From Cryptomeria japonica (Eukaryota; Streptophyta; Pinopsida; Cupressales; Cupressaceae), in assembly GCF_030272615.1 (NCBI RefSeq), contig NC_081406.1:183583770-183647769 (forward strand): a DNA stretch of 64,000 bases, given 5' to 3'. Under the pieces are notes generated by a model. That model saw nothing but the letters and a program-made list of their open reading frames with translations. It did no database searches and had not been told where the DNA came from. This document shows, piece after piece, positions 34,613 to 48,194 of the stretch. The stretch's first letter is position 1, and every line of letters starts with the position of its first letter. The translations under genes and the position numbers were made by a program.

Positions 34613-36629
34613 TATAGTGCCCCTCCTAGACTTGCATTTTGATTTGCGTCCTGATAGACTTATTTAGACATATGATGGTTACTTGGATGGTTATTTATGA
34701 CTCTTCTTCTATACTGGATGGTATCATTGATAGTAGGTCTTTATGTGGATTCATGTTATCAGTTATGACTCTTTATGACTGGAGAATGTTATGATTGATG
34801 ATGCGAGACTTATTATATGATATTTGATTCTTATGGATGTTGATTTGGTATCTCCTAGATGGGTGGATTTATATGACTCATGGATTTACATATGATTATT
34901 GTCCACATGGATTATGTGATTGATGATGATACTAACCCTATTTCATGATGATGATTCTATGTGATGTCTTGTTATCTTGTTGTGTGATTGTCTTCGTGAG
35001 TAGAGACGATGCCATATCACTCATTGCGAGCAGGATATGTCATCACGATTATCTATCACTTGTCTATTTACTATAAGGTATATGCATTGTATATGTTGTA
35101 TTGGCTTTTAATGTAGTTTTGCAGGTACTAGAAATCGACTCCACCTGGCTCCACAGGTCTGAGCGTGTCTTTATCCCAATGGCAAGTTGTCGGAGATGAC
35201 ATAGTTTCCCACACACACTCTTGGTCTAAGATGTATACCTTGTTAGCTTATCTTGATTTTCTTTCTTGGTTGATCTTCCTTTAGGGTCAACTAAGAGATG
35301 TGATGTATCGGTTAAGTCTCGTCTATCTTGTTTCGTAGGTCATGAGGGCAAATCTCTCTGGCTTCTTATTTTGACCAGTCGTGGCTTGATTATTGGCTTT
35401 ATTGCATGATTGGGTTATTTATTTTAATTAAGAATCTACTTAAGTAATTAATCTATTTAATTTAATTGAGCCTTATTTATTGTTTAAATATTTAATTTGT
35501 TTAATTTATTGTTGAGATGACTTTTATTTATTTATTATTTTTAATTTAATTATTTATTTGAGTTCTATTTATTTTATTTTATTTATTTATTCATTGGTCT
35601 TAATATTAATAATGATAATTAATTATAAATTACTATATGGAAATTATTTAATAAAGTATGGGTAAATAATATTATTTTTACCTGCCATCTAATTATGAGG
35701 AAATATTTGTATTTCCCAATTAATTGTCATATATATACTAAAGTAATTGAGTTTGATTTATTTATACCTACCCTTATTTTTGATTGGTCAGCTCGATTGA
35801 GTAGGTAAGATATATATATTTATATTATGCATTTTTTAAACTTTGCAATGGTAAGTAAGATATATGGTTTTTGGAATTTTTCTATTGGTCGAGAAAACTG
35901 TAGTCTCAAATTTAATTTTTCTTTTTATTTTGGCTTGTTGGTCTATGCACGGGTTAATCATCTAGCAGATCATTGCAAATGGAATTTGGAATTGGATTTG
36001 GAATTTGGATTGCGATTTGGATTTTGGAAGGCTTGGCATTTTCACATTTGTTCTTCAATTTTGGTTTTGTAAATTGCAAGTTGGTGGCCCTTACTTCTAC
36101 ATTTTCTTTCCAAAAAAGTTTGTCTTCTCTATGTCTGCAATTCTTGAATTTGATTTTCTCTTGGAGTTTTATTTGATTGTGGAAATGATCTTCATTAGTG
36201 AATTTCAGTTGTTGTGCAAGTTTGGAATGGGGAAAGTGTAGATTTGGCTTTCTAGGTTCCTTGAGAATTAATATGTTTTCACTGTGATTGTTATGTGGAA
36301 GTATGGATCTTTCCTTTCACTTGTCTTAGATGTTTTCAGACCTTGTCTATCTTTTTTTATTTCCTTCTTGTTGTTGAACACATTCCTCTCTCTCTCCTAT
36401 GTGGTTTTGACTCCCATTTCTCAGTTTTTGATTAGTTGGAGAGAGATTTTCTTCTATATCTTTTTACCAGGAAGCATGAGATGAATATGTTGATGGTATA
36501 TGATGATATTTTGATGTTTTAGACCTTTTGGGTTTGGTATGAGGGTCATTTTATACACCTAAGTCTTCCCGAGACCCCTCCTCAGCCATATGCCTTTATA
36601 ATGAACTGCTCTGTATTTTTACCAGAAAC

Positions 36630-36905
36630 ACCATGGAAACACCCAGAAATGACATGAAAACTACCAAAAATGCCACCCTACACACCAGGAATGCCACCAT
36701 ACATGCCAGGTACGCCACTGTTTGTACCATATGCTCTGTCAAACTGACTAGGAGAGTTGAGGTCCAGATTTGCAGATTCAACCATATTGACCAGAAATGC
36801 CACCATAGAGACCAAAAAACCATCATACTGACCGGAAATGCTATCATACATGCCATAAATGTTACCATACCTACCAAGAATGCTATCCTAGGTTTCAGGG
36901 GTGCT
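36630..36905. repeat. Degenerate 18-bp tandem repeat in the LTR
   Basis: Repeated words such as AATGCCACCATACATGCCAG recur about every 18 bp. Because 18 is a multiple of three and no stop falls in the unit, both strands stay open. The minus strand would read as a repeated hydrophobic MVAFLV-type peptide. The same block is present in the 3' LTR at 50205-50480. Confidence 0.75.
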
Positions 36906-39900
36906 GAGTTTTCCCAGGGGTTTCCGAAAGTCATTTTTTAGCCTGTTTAAGTGCCTTTCTGATTGGTGTGAATGCTCCAGAGGCTTGTGCAGTATGTATT
37001 GACATTTTCAGAGTTTATTATGATTTTTTTTATCCCTTATGTTGTTTCATGTTCTCCAGTAAGAAGGTTTATGCCTTACCAATGAGATGTTTCCTATGTG
37101 ATTTGACGCTTTGGTGGGAGGGAGAATGCCTCGTTGTTGAGGGATTGATTTTATGACTCCATTGGGATGTTCTATGCCTCACTATTGAGTATTTTATGTT
37201 ATTTGGACCTTTTTTATTATTTGCATCCATGACTGGCTTATGTTGTTGTTGCATTGTGAAGGTTTCCTTCCTTGAGTTGACTTATGAGTCATTATTGTTC
37301 AATTTGTGCTCAGTTGTTGATATGGTTATTGTACCTTCTTGAGATTTCATGATGGTGTCATTTTTTCATTTGATTTGTATCTTTACCCTATGGCCTTAGT
37401 TCATGTATGGGAGAGTGGTCTCTTGCATGGGTTGGTACTAGGTTATGAGTACTAGACCTCTAGGAAGGGGGTCTAAACCTAAGATACCACATGAAGAGTT
37501 GATGGTATAATTGCAAGTGATAATATAATAATAATTGATTAGAGGGTTGGGTATTAGGAATACATCTAATCATGATAAAGAATATGATATTTTATGCCCC
37601 AATTGGATGGACCTAGGGAGATGTTTTTGGGATCCTAGATTAGGAAGACCATTGGAGCGGTATACCCGATATCCCTTGAGTTACTCCAAGGTGGAGATGG
37701 ATGCCACATGAGGTTAGCATGTGATGACACTCTACCCCACATGTATCCATTGTCCATATTCATTGTTGATTGATTTGCCTCTAGAGGATGATTGCATTCA
37801 TTTAGCCGCTTGTTGTACTTTGGTAATGTACCCTTGTGTTTGGGATTCATGGACTCATGTTGTATCCTTTGGTTGATAGGTGTCACCTTAGGTCTCGAGT
37901 GTGAGTTGGAACCTTTGTCATCTCCTAGCACAAGGGGTGGTTCCTTCATTGGTTCCACATGGTTGGGTGGTTGATTGCCTTCTTCCATTGGGATACTCTC
38001 CTTGGTGTTGCATGCGTGGATTGGAATTCTTCATGAGATTGCACTTTGGAATTGATTTCTATGATCGTGAAAGGAAGATATTGTTGATATGTGGTGACTG
38101 ATCAGAAAAGTATACACTCAAAATGTATCCTCATCGGGGTCAGAAATTTATTTTTTTGCCATTTTTTGTTGATGAAAACTGACATTGTAATAAAACCCTA
38201 AAAAGGCCAACTTTGTTTGTTGCCCTAAAAACACATGTTATAAGCGGCTGGGATGCTTAAGGCATTGTAAGGTTGATGTACTATTTTTGTTGGATAATAA
38301 GAAAGATTGGATGACTGTGTATGGTGGACGTAACCCATTCTGGGTGAACCACGTTAAATCTTTGTGTGATTTGTGTCCTGTTTTATTTCTTTATCTTTTG
38401 TATTTAAATCTGCATATAATTGTTAGTTCATATTTGCTTCGGATCTACTTGAAACCCTAATAGATATTATATCATGATGAAATGTGTATGTAAAATAAAT
38501 GATGTATTCTTATATATTGTACTATCATGTATTTGAGAGGGAAGTTGGAATAGGACTTGATATTAGAATTGGGTATAGATTTATTACTATTTCATGTTTT
38601 AAGAGATATTTTCTTTTAGTTTAAAGTAACCATGAGGTTGGAATAGCTTATATGTATTTGATTTGTACTTCATTTATGTGATGAGCAATATTATGTTATG
38701 CTACAATATGAATGATAGCAAAATGGAATGGTTTAACATTAATCTATACTTGAGTGGCTAGGTGATCATTGACACTAAAGGGTTAATGATTTGTATAATG
38801 TTCTAATAAGGTATATTGTGTGTTTGGAACTTTTCATAGTAAGCAATGATGACTTGAATAATTAAAATATTGAGCAACTTTGTGTTAGGTATCTAAATGA
38901 AATGAAGAAGGAATATGGTGTAGAGGTTAGGAAGAATGTTTTGAAGTCTCCTTAATGTATATATGTAAAAAAGGTGCTGGTGGAATCTATGTGATTGTGA
39001 AATGGAGTGGTCATATGAATTTGAGTTGTATTTATATTCGTGCATTGGTATTGAGTTATGTTATGCCTTAGGATGAATGATGAAATTAATATAATAGATG
39101 CATTGAAGTTTTACTTGAGTAGTTAAGAATTTATGAGGAATGAATGGTTAAGTAAAATCTATGATGCAAAATGATAAAAGGAAATAAGATTATGTACTTA
39201 TGTTACTTGATTCATATCGAAGAAATGTTCATTATGTTAGGATTGAGATACTATATTTAAATGATCAGATTATGTTTATAATATTAAATACGATTCTTGA
39301 AATTGTTTGGTAGTATGGTATCCTATTTGGAGGATAATTAGTGATTATTATAACCTTGCATATGAATATGGATAGTATTCTTGATGAGATGTATAAGGTT
39401 GTGATTAAGGAAATAAACAAGTCCTATATGAAGAAGAAGGATAAATTCATTTAGATTCATGATGCATTAAGTGATTGATGAAGATGCTACTTAGGTACAT
39501 TTAATTAGTTTTTAAAAAAGAACTTAAGGAAATGTAATGTGATGGGTTATGCATATGTATTAATGTTAGTATAGATGCATGGAAATTAATTGGTTATATG
39601 CATGGTAGCTTATGATCTTATAGATAAGTGTTATGTTTAGATGATGTGAAGTAGTGACGTTAATATACCCTAGGGAGTGGTTATGTATGCGAGAGTATGT
39701 TTGGAGATAAATGATACTTAAATGAAGTTATTCACTTGCGTAATTTATTTTTATGGTTAGGTACATGTTGTTTCATGTGATCTTACAAATAGTTAATGTT
39801 TCATTGATGTATGATGATTATAACTTAGAGTAATGGATGTTTAAAAAAAAATATCTCCATTTGTTAGTAGATTTTGGATTATTTCTCTAGGGTATTTTGG

Positions 39901-39908
39901 CGGGCATT

Positions 39909-40981
39909 TTTTGGTATTATGGATGCGTTGCATTAGTTTTTTCATTGATGTCAACACTTATCCTTCTGGAGATCTTTGGTTATGTAGAACCAGCACATTA
40001 TGTTCACCGACAAGTTCAGTGACTTATGCACAGTCACCAATATACTATTCACCGACAGGTTATATTATTCACCGACACTGAGGATGAATTATTATCATCT
40101 AGAGATAACTTGGTTATGTCGAACACATGGTTTGGATACTTGGTTTTGGTATTTTGATTACTAACCTAATCGGGTTGACATATTTGTTACCGACAAATTG
40201 GTCTAGGTTATGGACCAGCATGCATTATCTATTCCAGATCAGCACGACACGTTATGGAGATGATTTAATTAATTGGATATTGTTGTAAATGTATTGAGCC
40301 GACATGATGCATCGCATCTTGACTTGTTTGTAATTAATTTTATTTCAGTTAGCCAACCTACACATTTGGTCCTAGATTTTGGTATATATGTAAGATCTCA
40401 TTTGTGAGATAGATATAGAATAATATTGTAAGTAAGGTTATGGTATTGTAACATGGTATCTGCAAATATTGAAGATCATATGAGAAGACCATAGAGAAGG
40501 TTCAAGGAAGGTTTGAAGGTGATTATCAGAGCTTAACTGGTACTAAATCCAGCATTGGAGATGCTACTTTGAGCAGTACATTATCATTGGATTTAACCAT
40601 CCAATTGTAGTCATTGTGACTCCTATTTTGTGATTGAGCAGTGAGCTCTAGGAGGTTGGCCTTTCTGCATGTGCAGACCCCATTTGTATACACACACTAT
40701 CTGCAGTAGTATCATCTGATTGGGGGTAAGTTTTCCCACTGTGGTTTTTCCCCTTACAGGGTTTCCACGTACAAATCTCTGTGTAATGTGTTGTGGATGT
40801 TGTTTCTCTTTTTGTTTTATGTATTAAGGTTTACTGGTATTAATACTAACTGTTAATTTGTCAAGCGGCATTAAGTTTGGTTTACCGATATTAAGTATCA
40901 AGTTTGATTAAGTTATATTTGGGTTGAAATTAATTGACAATTGATTCACCCCCCCTCTCAGTTGCCTCCGGGTCCTAATAG
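39909..40981 (+). repeat. Solo copia-type LTR, 1073 bp
   Basis: Starts TTTTGGTATTATGG (TG to TT) and ends CTCTCAGTTGCCTCCGGGTC plus CTAATAG. It is flanked by GCATT at 39904-39908 and 40982-40986. Removing it restores GGGCATTACA, the expected gypsy LTR end, directly followed by the PBS. The CACCCCCCCTCTCAG word near its end is shared with the copia B/C LTR family, but the rest differs. Confidence 0.88.
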
Positions 40982-40991
40982 GCATTACATC

Positions 40992-41004
40992 TGGTATCAG
41001 AGCC
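40992..41004 (+). other. tRNA-Met primer binding site of the pol-less gypsy element
   Basis: TGGTATCAGAGCC, two bases after the LTR end ATTACA. It exactly matches the 3' end of plant initiator tRNA-Met in these positions. Confidence 0.9.
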
Positions 41005-42680
41005 CGTGTTGTAAACATTGGGATCTCTGGTTAGGGTTTTTTTCTCTTGGCCTTGCGTGGTGTACTATACTATTCTCTTAACTTGAGTTGTTCTTTGAAA
41101 GTTGAAATGGAGAACATCAAGGGAATTTAAGAGATCTTATATGTTTATGCTTTGTGTTTCTCCCTAATCCCTCCTAGGAATCATAAGTTGTGTTCAATAT
41201 GTGTATTCATTTATTATGCATCTTAGATGAGCGTAACGTCTATATGACTCTATGCGGTATTTCTTGCTTGTAATTTCTAGTGCTTACCCAAATATTAAAG
41301 GTTGTTTTTTCCTATATAGTTGATCATGCTATAAAGTGAAGGAAAATTGTGTGTTCCTTTATTTAATGTTATATTTTAAGATTAGCGTGTTACATGATTT
41401 TCTTATGAATAGCAAGAGGAAGCATTTGTATTATACATATAAGAATGATTTAGTGTAGACCATGTTATGAAATTGAAGAATTTGTGTGGGGTGCACCTAT
41501 ATAAGAAAATAGTAGTTTAAAGATGCTTTTATCTTTTTCTTATTCTCCTATGGAACAGGTAAGGAAGTTAATTAGTGTCGAATGGATATACATGTGCGAT
41601 TATGCATTTAAGAAAAGATTGTTTGAATAAATCACATCTTTCAATAAGGACTTGAGATTTCTAGCTGCATTTGCAATATTAGGAGACCTTATGAAAAGTT
41701 GAATTTGCATATCTTAGGAAATGATGTTAATAGTTGCATAGAATGATAAATGAGACATGCTTAGGAATTTCAAAGTTGTTCATGAATAATGTTGTGCGCA
41801 TACATTGGTTGATTGGCAGTGTTCTTTCTTTCTCTCCTCTTATTTGGGTAAAAGAATCATAGTGCTTATGAGTATATTGATAATGAGTAGAAGCATTGGA
41901 TATTCATTGATAAAGTCAGGTACTGCATATATTAAATAAGTTGGATAAAATGAAATTGTTTAAAGATTGAGATTTGTGCATTGTATCCATGATTTAATTT
42001 AAGGAAAGAATTGTTTAGATAGAAACTCTATTGCATAAATAATGTAGGAAGTTACTATAAACTCACAAGTCTGTTGCCCCCATATTTGGCATACCTAAAA
42101 TTTGAACTTCAAATTGGTCCCAATGTTGAATGAAGGCCCAAATATGTGTCTATGCGTAACGTGTGAGCATGTGATCCAAGGTTGTTGCCAGTCAAAATAT
42201 GAAAAATGGATGAATTTTGGAAATTACCAAGAATTGAGGGAAATGATTTGATAGGAAGGTTCTAAGCATCATTTTGTATCACATAGCTAACTTTCACTTG
42301 AACCCAGTTCATATTTTACTATATATTAATCCTTCAAATTTTGGTGTTTGTCGTCTAGAAATGATTAAAATATCTCATTTTATGATTCTTCATTAGGATT
42401 AAATAAGTTTGTTGGCTCTTTTCCCTACCATCGATGTGTGTTTCAAATTTCAAGACCTAACTCCATACCATTTGGAAGATATGGTCATTTTTCTCAAGCC
42501 TGAGCATTAAATTTAAAATATTTAAATTATTTTTCAAATAAATAATTTAATATTTTAGATTATTTTAATATTTTGGTCATTTGAGGGAAAAAGTTGTCTA
42601 AAATTTCATTTTAATTTCTCCTTTATTCTCCTCTGTGGTCGATGGTTTTTGGAGGTCAAGGTCACAATCTTTGAAAGAAA
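41005..42680 (+). other. Non-coding leader of the pol-less element
   Basis: No gag or other protein similarity on either strand. AT-rich sequence with many stops; I see no structured repeats here. Confidence 0.55.
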
Positions 42681-42681
42681 T

Positions 42682-42908
42682 GGTTAAAGATGCTCCATTT
42701 TCGAGCATTTTTAACCCATAATCATAACCTTTGAGAAAAAAATGGTTAGGAATGCTTCATTTTAGAGAATTCTTAACCCATATCTATAAACTCTCACAAA
42801 AAGGTTAGGAATGCTCCAAAATGGAGCATCTCTAACCTTATTTCCTAACCTTGTGGGCCCACCTTGTCAAGAAGGTTACAAATGCTCCGTTTTGGAGCAT
42901 TCTTAACC
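42682..42908. repeat. Four tandem 35-nt hairpin units
   Basis: Inverted repeats of the form GGTTAGGAATGCTCC, a 4-5 nt TTTT/AAAA centre, then GGAGCATTCTTAACC. They occupy about 42682-42716, 42744-42778, 42803-42837 and 42874-42908, spaced 62, 59 and 71 bp. The third and fourth are almost perfect stems of about 15 bp. The linkers between units are less similar. It lies between the PBS and the PPR-like region. Confidence 0.9.
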
Positions 42909-43004
42909 TTTCCAGAAGAGTTTTTGTGTGTACAAAGAAAATGCAATCTTATGGTTTTTTGTAAGAAAAGACAATATGGTTAATAATGCAAATCTGATCC
43001 TGCA

Positions 43005-44340
43005 AGTTCTTTTGTTGTCCCTCCCATCCATGCAAAGTCAAGAACTTTGAACAAATTATGGACATTCATCAAAGTGTAAAAGATAAAGTGATTTCGCCAG
43101 ATGTTATCGTTGCCATTGCTTTGAAAGACGTGGTGCAAGCTATACATGTATGTTTAAGCTGCTAATTTATTTATGATGATGGAAACCATAGTATCCTGAC
43201 CCAAGCCATGTCATGTGCCTGAGTAGCTGCCAATCGTGGAGGCTAGATGTTGTAGTTGCAACTGCTCTAGAGAATTTTGGTTTCATAGCCAAAGTTGTAA
43301 ATGGATTAATAGATTAACATGTTTGCAGTAATACAAATTGTGGGAACAAAGATAATGTTGTTGCAACTACTCTGATCGACATGAATGCATGTCATGGAAG
43401 CACAGACACGACACGTGAAGTGTTTGACAAAATGTTGCAGAATGTAGATTGTGGGACATCACCAATACACATATACATGTCGCGAAGCATTAGACAAATG
43501 CAAATTGTGGAAGCATAGCTAACACACGTGAAGTGTTTGAAGAGAACACAACAGATGCAAAATGTGGTAAGTATAAATAATGCATGTCTAGACAATGTTG
43601 CAGAATATGGAAGCATAGATAAAACACTTCGAATTGCTTGACAAAATGCCACGTCAAAATGCATGTAAAAGTGGAAAGCTTAGACATGGCATGTGAATTG
43701 TTTGATTGAATTCCTTAAATAAATATGGTCTCATTTAATGCAATGATCATAGGATATGCACAAAACCAATCACAGTATTCATCAAACTGCAGAGAATAGA
43801 GGAACTTAGTCAAATTTTGTAGTTGCAATTGCTCTGGTAGATATGACTGCAAAATCATGGGATCATAGCCAATACCGTGAGATGTTTGATAGAATAGCAT
43901 GATGCAAATCATGGGAAGCATAGAAAATGCACGTGAACGGTTTAACATAATGCTTCACAAAGATGTCATCTCAAAGATTGTGAAACTTCCAAGCAAATGC
44001 AGTTCGCAAGCTTATAACTGAATTCCACAACCCTTTGCTAGCATCCTTCTTCCTCGTGCCAAAATGTGAGTTTTGGAGCAGTAAAGAGACATTCATCAAA
44101 GCATGATTAAAGGTGGATCTTTGCCATATACTATAGTTAGAAATGATCAAGTTGATATGAATGCAGTGAACCGTAGAGGTAAATGCAAAGTCTACAAACA
44201 CAGACAACGCGCCTGACTTGTTGATAGAATGTCTTATAGAGGTGTCATCCCATCGCATGCAATGATTTATAGATTTGTAAAATAAATGGATTCAATGAAA
44301 AGTTTTAGAAACTTCAAACATATGCAATTTATAAAGGATG
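43005..44340 (+). pseudogene. Decayed PPR (pentatricopeptide repeat) gene fragment inside the LTR element
   Basis: PPR proteins are plant organelle RNA-binding proteins; the PLS class has tandem 31-36-residue units. In all three forward frames short blocks match the PLS consensus: DVVVATAL-type at about 43246, DNVVATTLIDMNACHGSTD followed by REVFDKM (43351-43430), MVSFNAMIIGYAQNQ (about 43728), VVAIALVDMTAKSW (about 43820), GSIENARERF then HKDVIS (about 43920-43970), DIHQSMIKGG (about 44088), and DRMSYRGVIPSHAMI (about 44227). The order and spacing fit at least five consecutive units. Many frameshifts and stops show it is long dead. Similar weaker blocks may extend to about 44950. Inferred: a host PPR gene piece captured by the element, since it lies between PBS and polypurine tract. 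Confidence 0.7.
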
Positions 44341-45238
44341 CCTCAGGTGGATGTATCAAATGGAACGTGAGTTATTTGTCAGAATGCCTCGAGGGAGAAG
44401 AGTATTATGTCAAGGAATGAAATGAGATAATTATAAAGTTTGCACAAATGAATTGATTAAAAATGTTGTCTTACAGCCTCTGTCGACACCTTCTTTATTG
44501 AGGATGTATTTTCCTAGTGCATATAGAAGATAGTTAATTATCGCATCCTACACAAGACATATGAATGTTTGACAGATTCCTTCGAGTAGACACCAACTCA
44601 TGAACAAATGATTTTAGGAGATGCTCGAGTCAAGATGCAATTGGTTGCGGTGTATGTGCGGATGTGCTCTCTTGGTGCATGCAATTTTTATATGAATATC
44701 AACTGAAATGTTGAAAAAGCTTTAAAAACCTTCATGAAAGGAAAATTGGTAAGCGTAAAACTCATTCTACAACCTATGTCAACATCCTAGGAGATTGTGC
44801 ATAAGTGAAGTATTGTTATCCACCAAACATGAAAGGATGCCTGCAAAATAAAATTCAATCAAAGGAGATCCAAAGGACTTCATATAAATGTGTAGATAAT
44901 GAGTGTAAAGCTATGATTGCCTAACATTTTCCAGCATGTAGCTACATTCCACAGTGTAAGCAAAGAGTTGATGATGAAATGGTTATCAAGATAAAGATGC
45001 AGATGAAGACATGGAGGCTACCTCAACAAAATTGACAACGAGTTATTTATTCAATGTAATGGGTTTGAAATTCTTTTTGTAAAAAGTGACTTATGTCACT
45101 TATTGTAACCAAAGGTTAGAAAGTTGACTTCTTCGGCGCATAAATGTGTAAGTTATTAACTCATTGAAATTTATGCAGAAAAGAGTTAGTTATTAACCCA
45201 AGATTGAAGTTGGTTAAAGGTAGTTATCCTACAAAGCC

Positions 45239-45246
45239 TATAAATA
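45239..45246 (+). promoter_or_regulatory. Candidate TATA box
   Basis: TATAAATA in the context AAGCCTATAAATACAAGG, downstream of the PPR-like region. It resembles promoter cores of plant LTRs, but no LTR boundaries were found around it. Confidence 0.3.
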
Positions 45247-45259
45247 CAAGGCTATTTGT

Positions 45260-48194
45260 AATGTAAAGGGGGACTCTTACAGAGGGGGAAAACTCTGCAA
45301 AATTTTGTAGAGGAACTAAATGAGAACTTTTGATGTTCATACCTTTGTACTAGGGGGTTTTTGAACTTGTATATTTTCAAAATGAATAATGAAGAATGCA
45401 TTGAGTTTGTGTGTCTTTAATGTATTCATGAGTTATCATTACTAATTTCTCGTATGTTGAATTAGTAATCCCTTTATGTATTGGCGAATTTTGTTGATGG
45501 ATCACATCATTTCATGGTATCTTGACTTGCATGTGTTAGTGCAACCTATCTCTTCGTGTGTCGAGGTTTATTGTATTGCTTTCATCATCGTTGTATGAAT
45601 AACCTATTTGGTGGTAACCTCTTTTGTAATTGTTATCATTTATGGAATCCTACTTGGTATTCATATGTCTTCTAGGAGGGTTTATGTTATTAATCTTGAT
45701 TAAATTCTATGTTTCCTCCTTTACATACTTTCAGGTTAAAAGTACACAAAAATCCTAAATACCCCTATCATACGAGGGAGTTGCCCCTCTCAAACGCAGA
45801 GGAAGATTGTGGTTTTACTCCAATCTCTCCAACTGTTGGAATGTTTGTCATTGCTCATTGCGCAAACATGGTCAGTTTTAGATAAACGACCGCAGTGACA
45901 AATTTGTTTACAAACAAATTCAAAAGACAATGTTATAATATGTGTGTAGAACGAAGTAAAAAATTGGTGCATTGCATATATAGAAAATTTGAGATCATAC
46001 CATTATGTCTTTACTTTGTTTGGAAAGATAAAGCCTTAGTCTTGAGTAGGATCTATATTGTTTGTTGAAAAGTTCTATTTGATCAAGTGGGTGGATTGAG
46101 ACTAGATGCTATCTCTTTGACCTATTCAAATTTTAACAAAGCATTTGTTCCATGAATTTTAGCAAAGATGAAATGGCAGTGCAGTGAGTGAAGTTGTATT
46201 GCATTCTAGATGGCTATGCTTCTTGTTTGCTAGGAATGCTTAATTTGTAAATGATTATAATTAAGTGATGGTAGAAGACGAGATTGAATAAGTAATATAT
46301 GTTTGTGGTTGAATTTGTGTGTAACATTAAATGAAAAATTAAATGGTGGTAAGTAAGGCTAGGATATCAATTTCACGCTTAATCTAGGAAATCGATTGAC
46401 CAATGGTATTTAGGAAAATGATCGTAGGTGGTTGAAGTGAAATCTGATATTAAATCTTGCTTCAAGTAATGAGATTTATTTGAGTAAATACATGAATGAC
46501 AAAATGTATAAATAACATCATGTAGATAATTCTAATTATCTTTTACTATTTATTGAGCATTGATCTAGAAATGGTGTATGTATGTTAAAGAATATCATCA
46601 AGTGAATAAATGAAGTTCTAATATTTGTTTCTATTATAAATTGGTAAAGGTGATCATTTTATAGATTGGATATCTTGAACATTACTCATGATTGAGTGTA
46701 TTCCTTGGGTATGTATGAGACACCTTATACCTTATTTCTTTATTGTATGTATTATCCTTCATGAAAGATAGTTGCCTAGATTATTGTAAGGAATTGTATT
46801 GCAATAAAAATGATAAAAGAAATTTGGGGTATATGAACAAATTTATGATTTTAAATGTTTAGCATGCACTCTCTAACACATTCAAGGCATTGTACCCTTG
46901 GATATTGTGTAGCAGTTACTCCCTCTTCGTGTGACTGATATTGGTCACCTCGTGATGTGGATTTGGATGAGTTTTTCATTTTGTTTGAGTGATTTTGTGA
47001 TTTTGTGAAGTATCATTGGGGTTAATTCGATTTTGGACCTCTTTTTTTGGACTGGCTACTAATTTCTTCTTTCATTTTTTTTGTTCGTATAGTGGCACTT
47101 GTCACGCTTTATTTTCTTAATGGATTTCGCGTAATTTTTTTATTTTTTTTGTGATTTAATGATTGGTTTGAGAAGGTTTCCTTTCAAATTCCTCCTTGTT
47201 GTCCATATTGGTCATTTTGTATGTTGAATTGTGGGCCCTCATTTTGTGTCGAGTGAAGTCTCTATCATGTTCACTTGAACCTCTGATAGTGTGTGTAAGG
47301 GAGGACACCGCGGAGAAGTGCACTAGCCCTAGTGAACAAATGAATAATGATGATATTAGTGGAGTAATGAAATATGTTTGTAGGATGACATGTATTGGAA
47401 TATTATAGAGTTCATGAGATGTTTAATAGAAGTGCAGTGGAACTTGAAGTATTTGTAATATCTGAAGTTGATAAATGCAAAAGAAATTGTTGCTTTCACA
47501 TCTTCATTGAATGTTTATGTATATATACAATGCAAACTCAATGAATTAGAGTGCTTTGTAATAACTGATTGATTGATATAAGTGTAGATTTTTGCATCTG
47601 AGTAGTGTAGCAGAAGTGTGGTAGGGATTGAGAAGTTTGAGTATTGTAAATTTTGCTTTCCCTAATAATTATAGAGTATAGATTTCTGGTAATCGCGAGA
47701 TTCTCTTGATTTTATCCATTCTTGAAAGGATTTTATTCAACTTTCCCCATATAGGAATATGACATGTGGCTTTTTAAGGTTGTGCCTATGTGTGAAGTAA
47801 TATGTAAAATGTATACTTGTCTTCCTAATTGTGTTCAATTAGACATTAAAGGAAGTATTTCCATGCTTGAATTGTGTGAGTTACTAAGGTTTTTTCTTAT
47901 AGGTGTTAACTCGGATACAAAATTACAGTTTAGTCTTTCAAAATGTGATTAAATAAAGTTCTCTTGAAGATATTTCAATTATCTATCATGCTCGTTGTAA
48001 CTAGTAAGGGTTTTCCAACTTGTTTTTATCTCTTATCTAACATATTTTCTTGGATAATTGAAGTATAGAAAGGAAAACATTTTGTAATCATTACCATACT
48101 TTGAGTTAGAAGAAGTTTGGTTTCAAAAGTTTAGTATTGATGTGTGTGTGGTTTCAACTTAATCCTTAGTGACTTCCAAGAGTAAGTCAAACCT
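45260..48194 (+). other. Non-coding 3' part of the pol-less element
   Basis: No recognisable protein on either strand. The open frames at 45790-45972 (minus), 47196-47408 and 47764-47952 look random. I see nothing else in it. Confidence 0.5.

Larger units (their letters stand above)
34613..40989 (+). repeat. 5' LTR of the pol-less gypsy element, with a nested solo LTR
   Basis: Starts TATAGTGCCCC (TG to TA decay) and ends GGGCATTACA, reconstituted across a nested solo copia LTR at 39909-40981. Without the nested LTR it is about 5.3 kb, which is very long. The left flank is AATCC. Short open frames inside (for example 35827-36484 and 37635-37988) have no recognisable protein content. Confidence 0.8.

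Noticed and set aside
36596-36934. Hydrophobic minus-strand frame resembling a membrane protein (also 50014-50517)
   Set aside because: Arises from an 18-bp repeat in the LTR; no start context, promoter or domain supports a gene.
40992-41004. tRNA-like match TGGTATCAGAGCC and similar words at 19965, 25261 and 62333
   Set aside because: These are primer binding sites only; no cloverleaf, A box or B box is present, so no tRNA gene is called.
43392-44258. Minus-strand open frames of 65-95 codons
   Set aside because: They lie antisense to the PPR-like blocks and have no recognisable content of their own.
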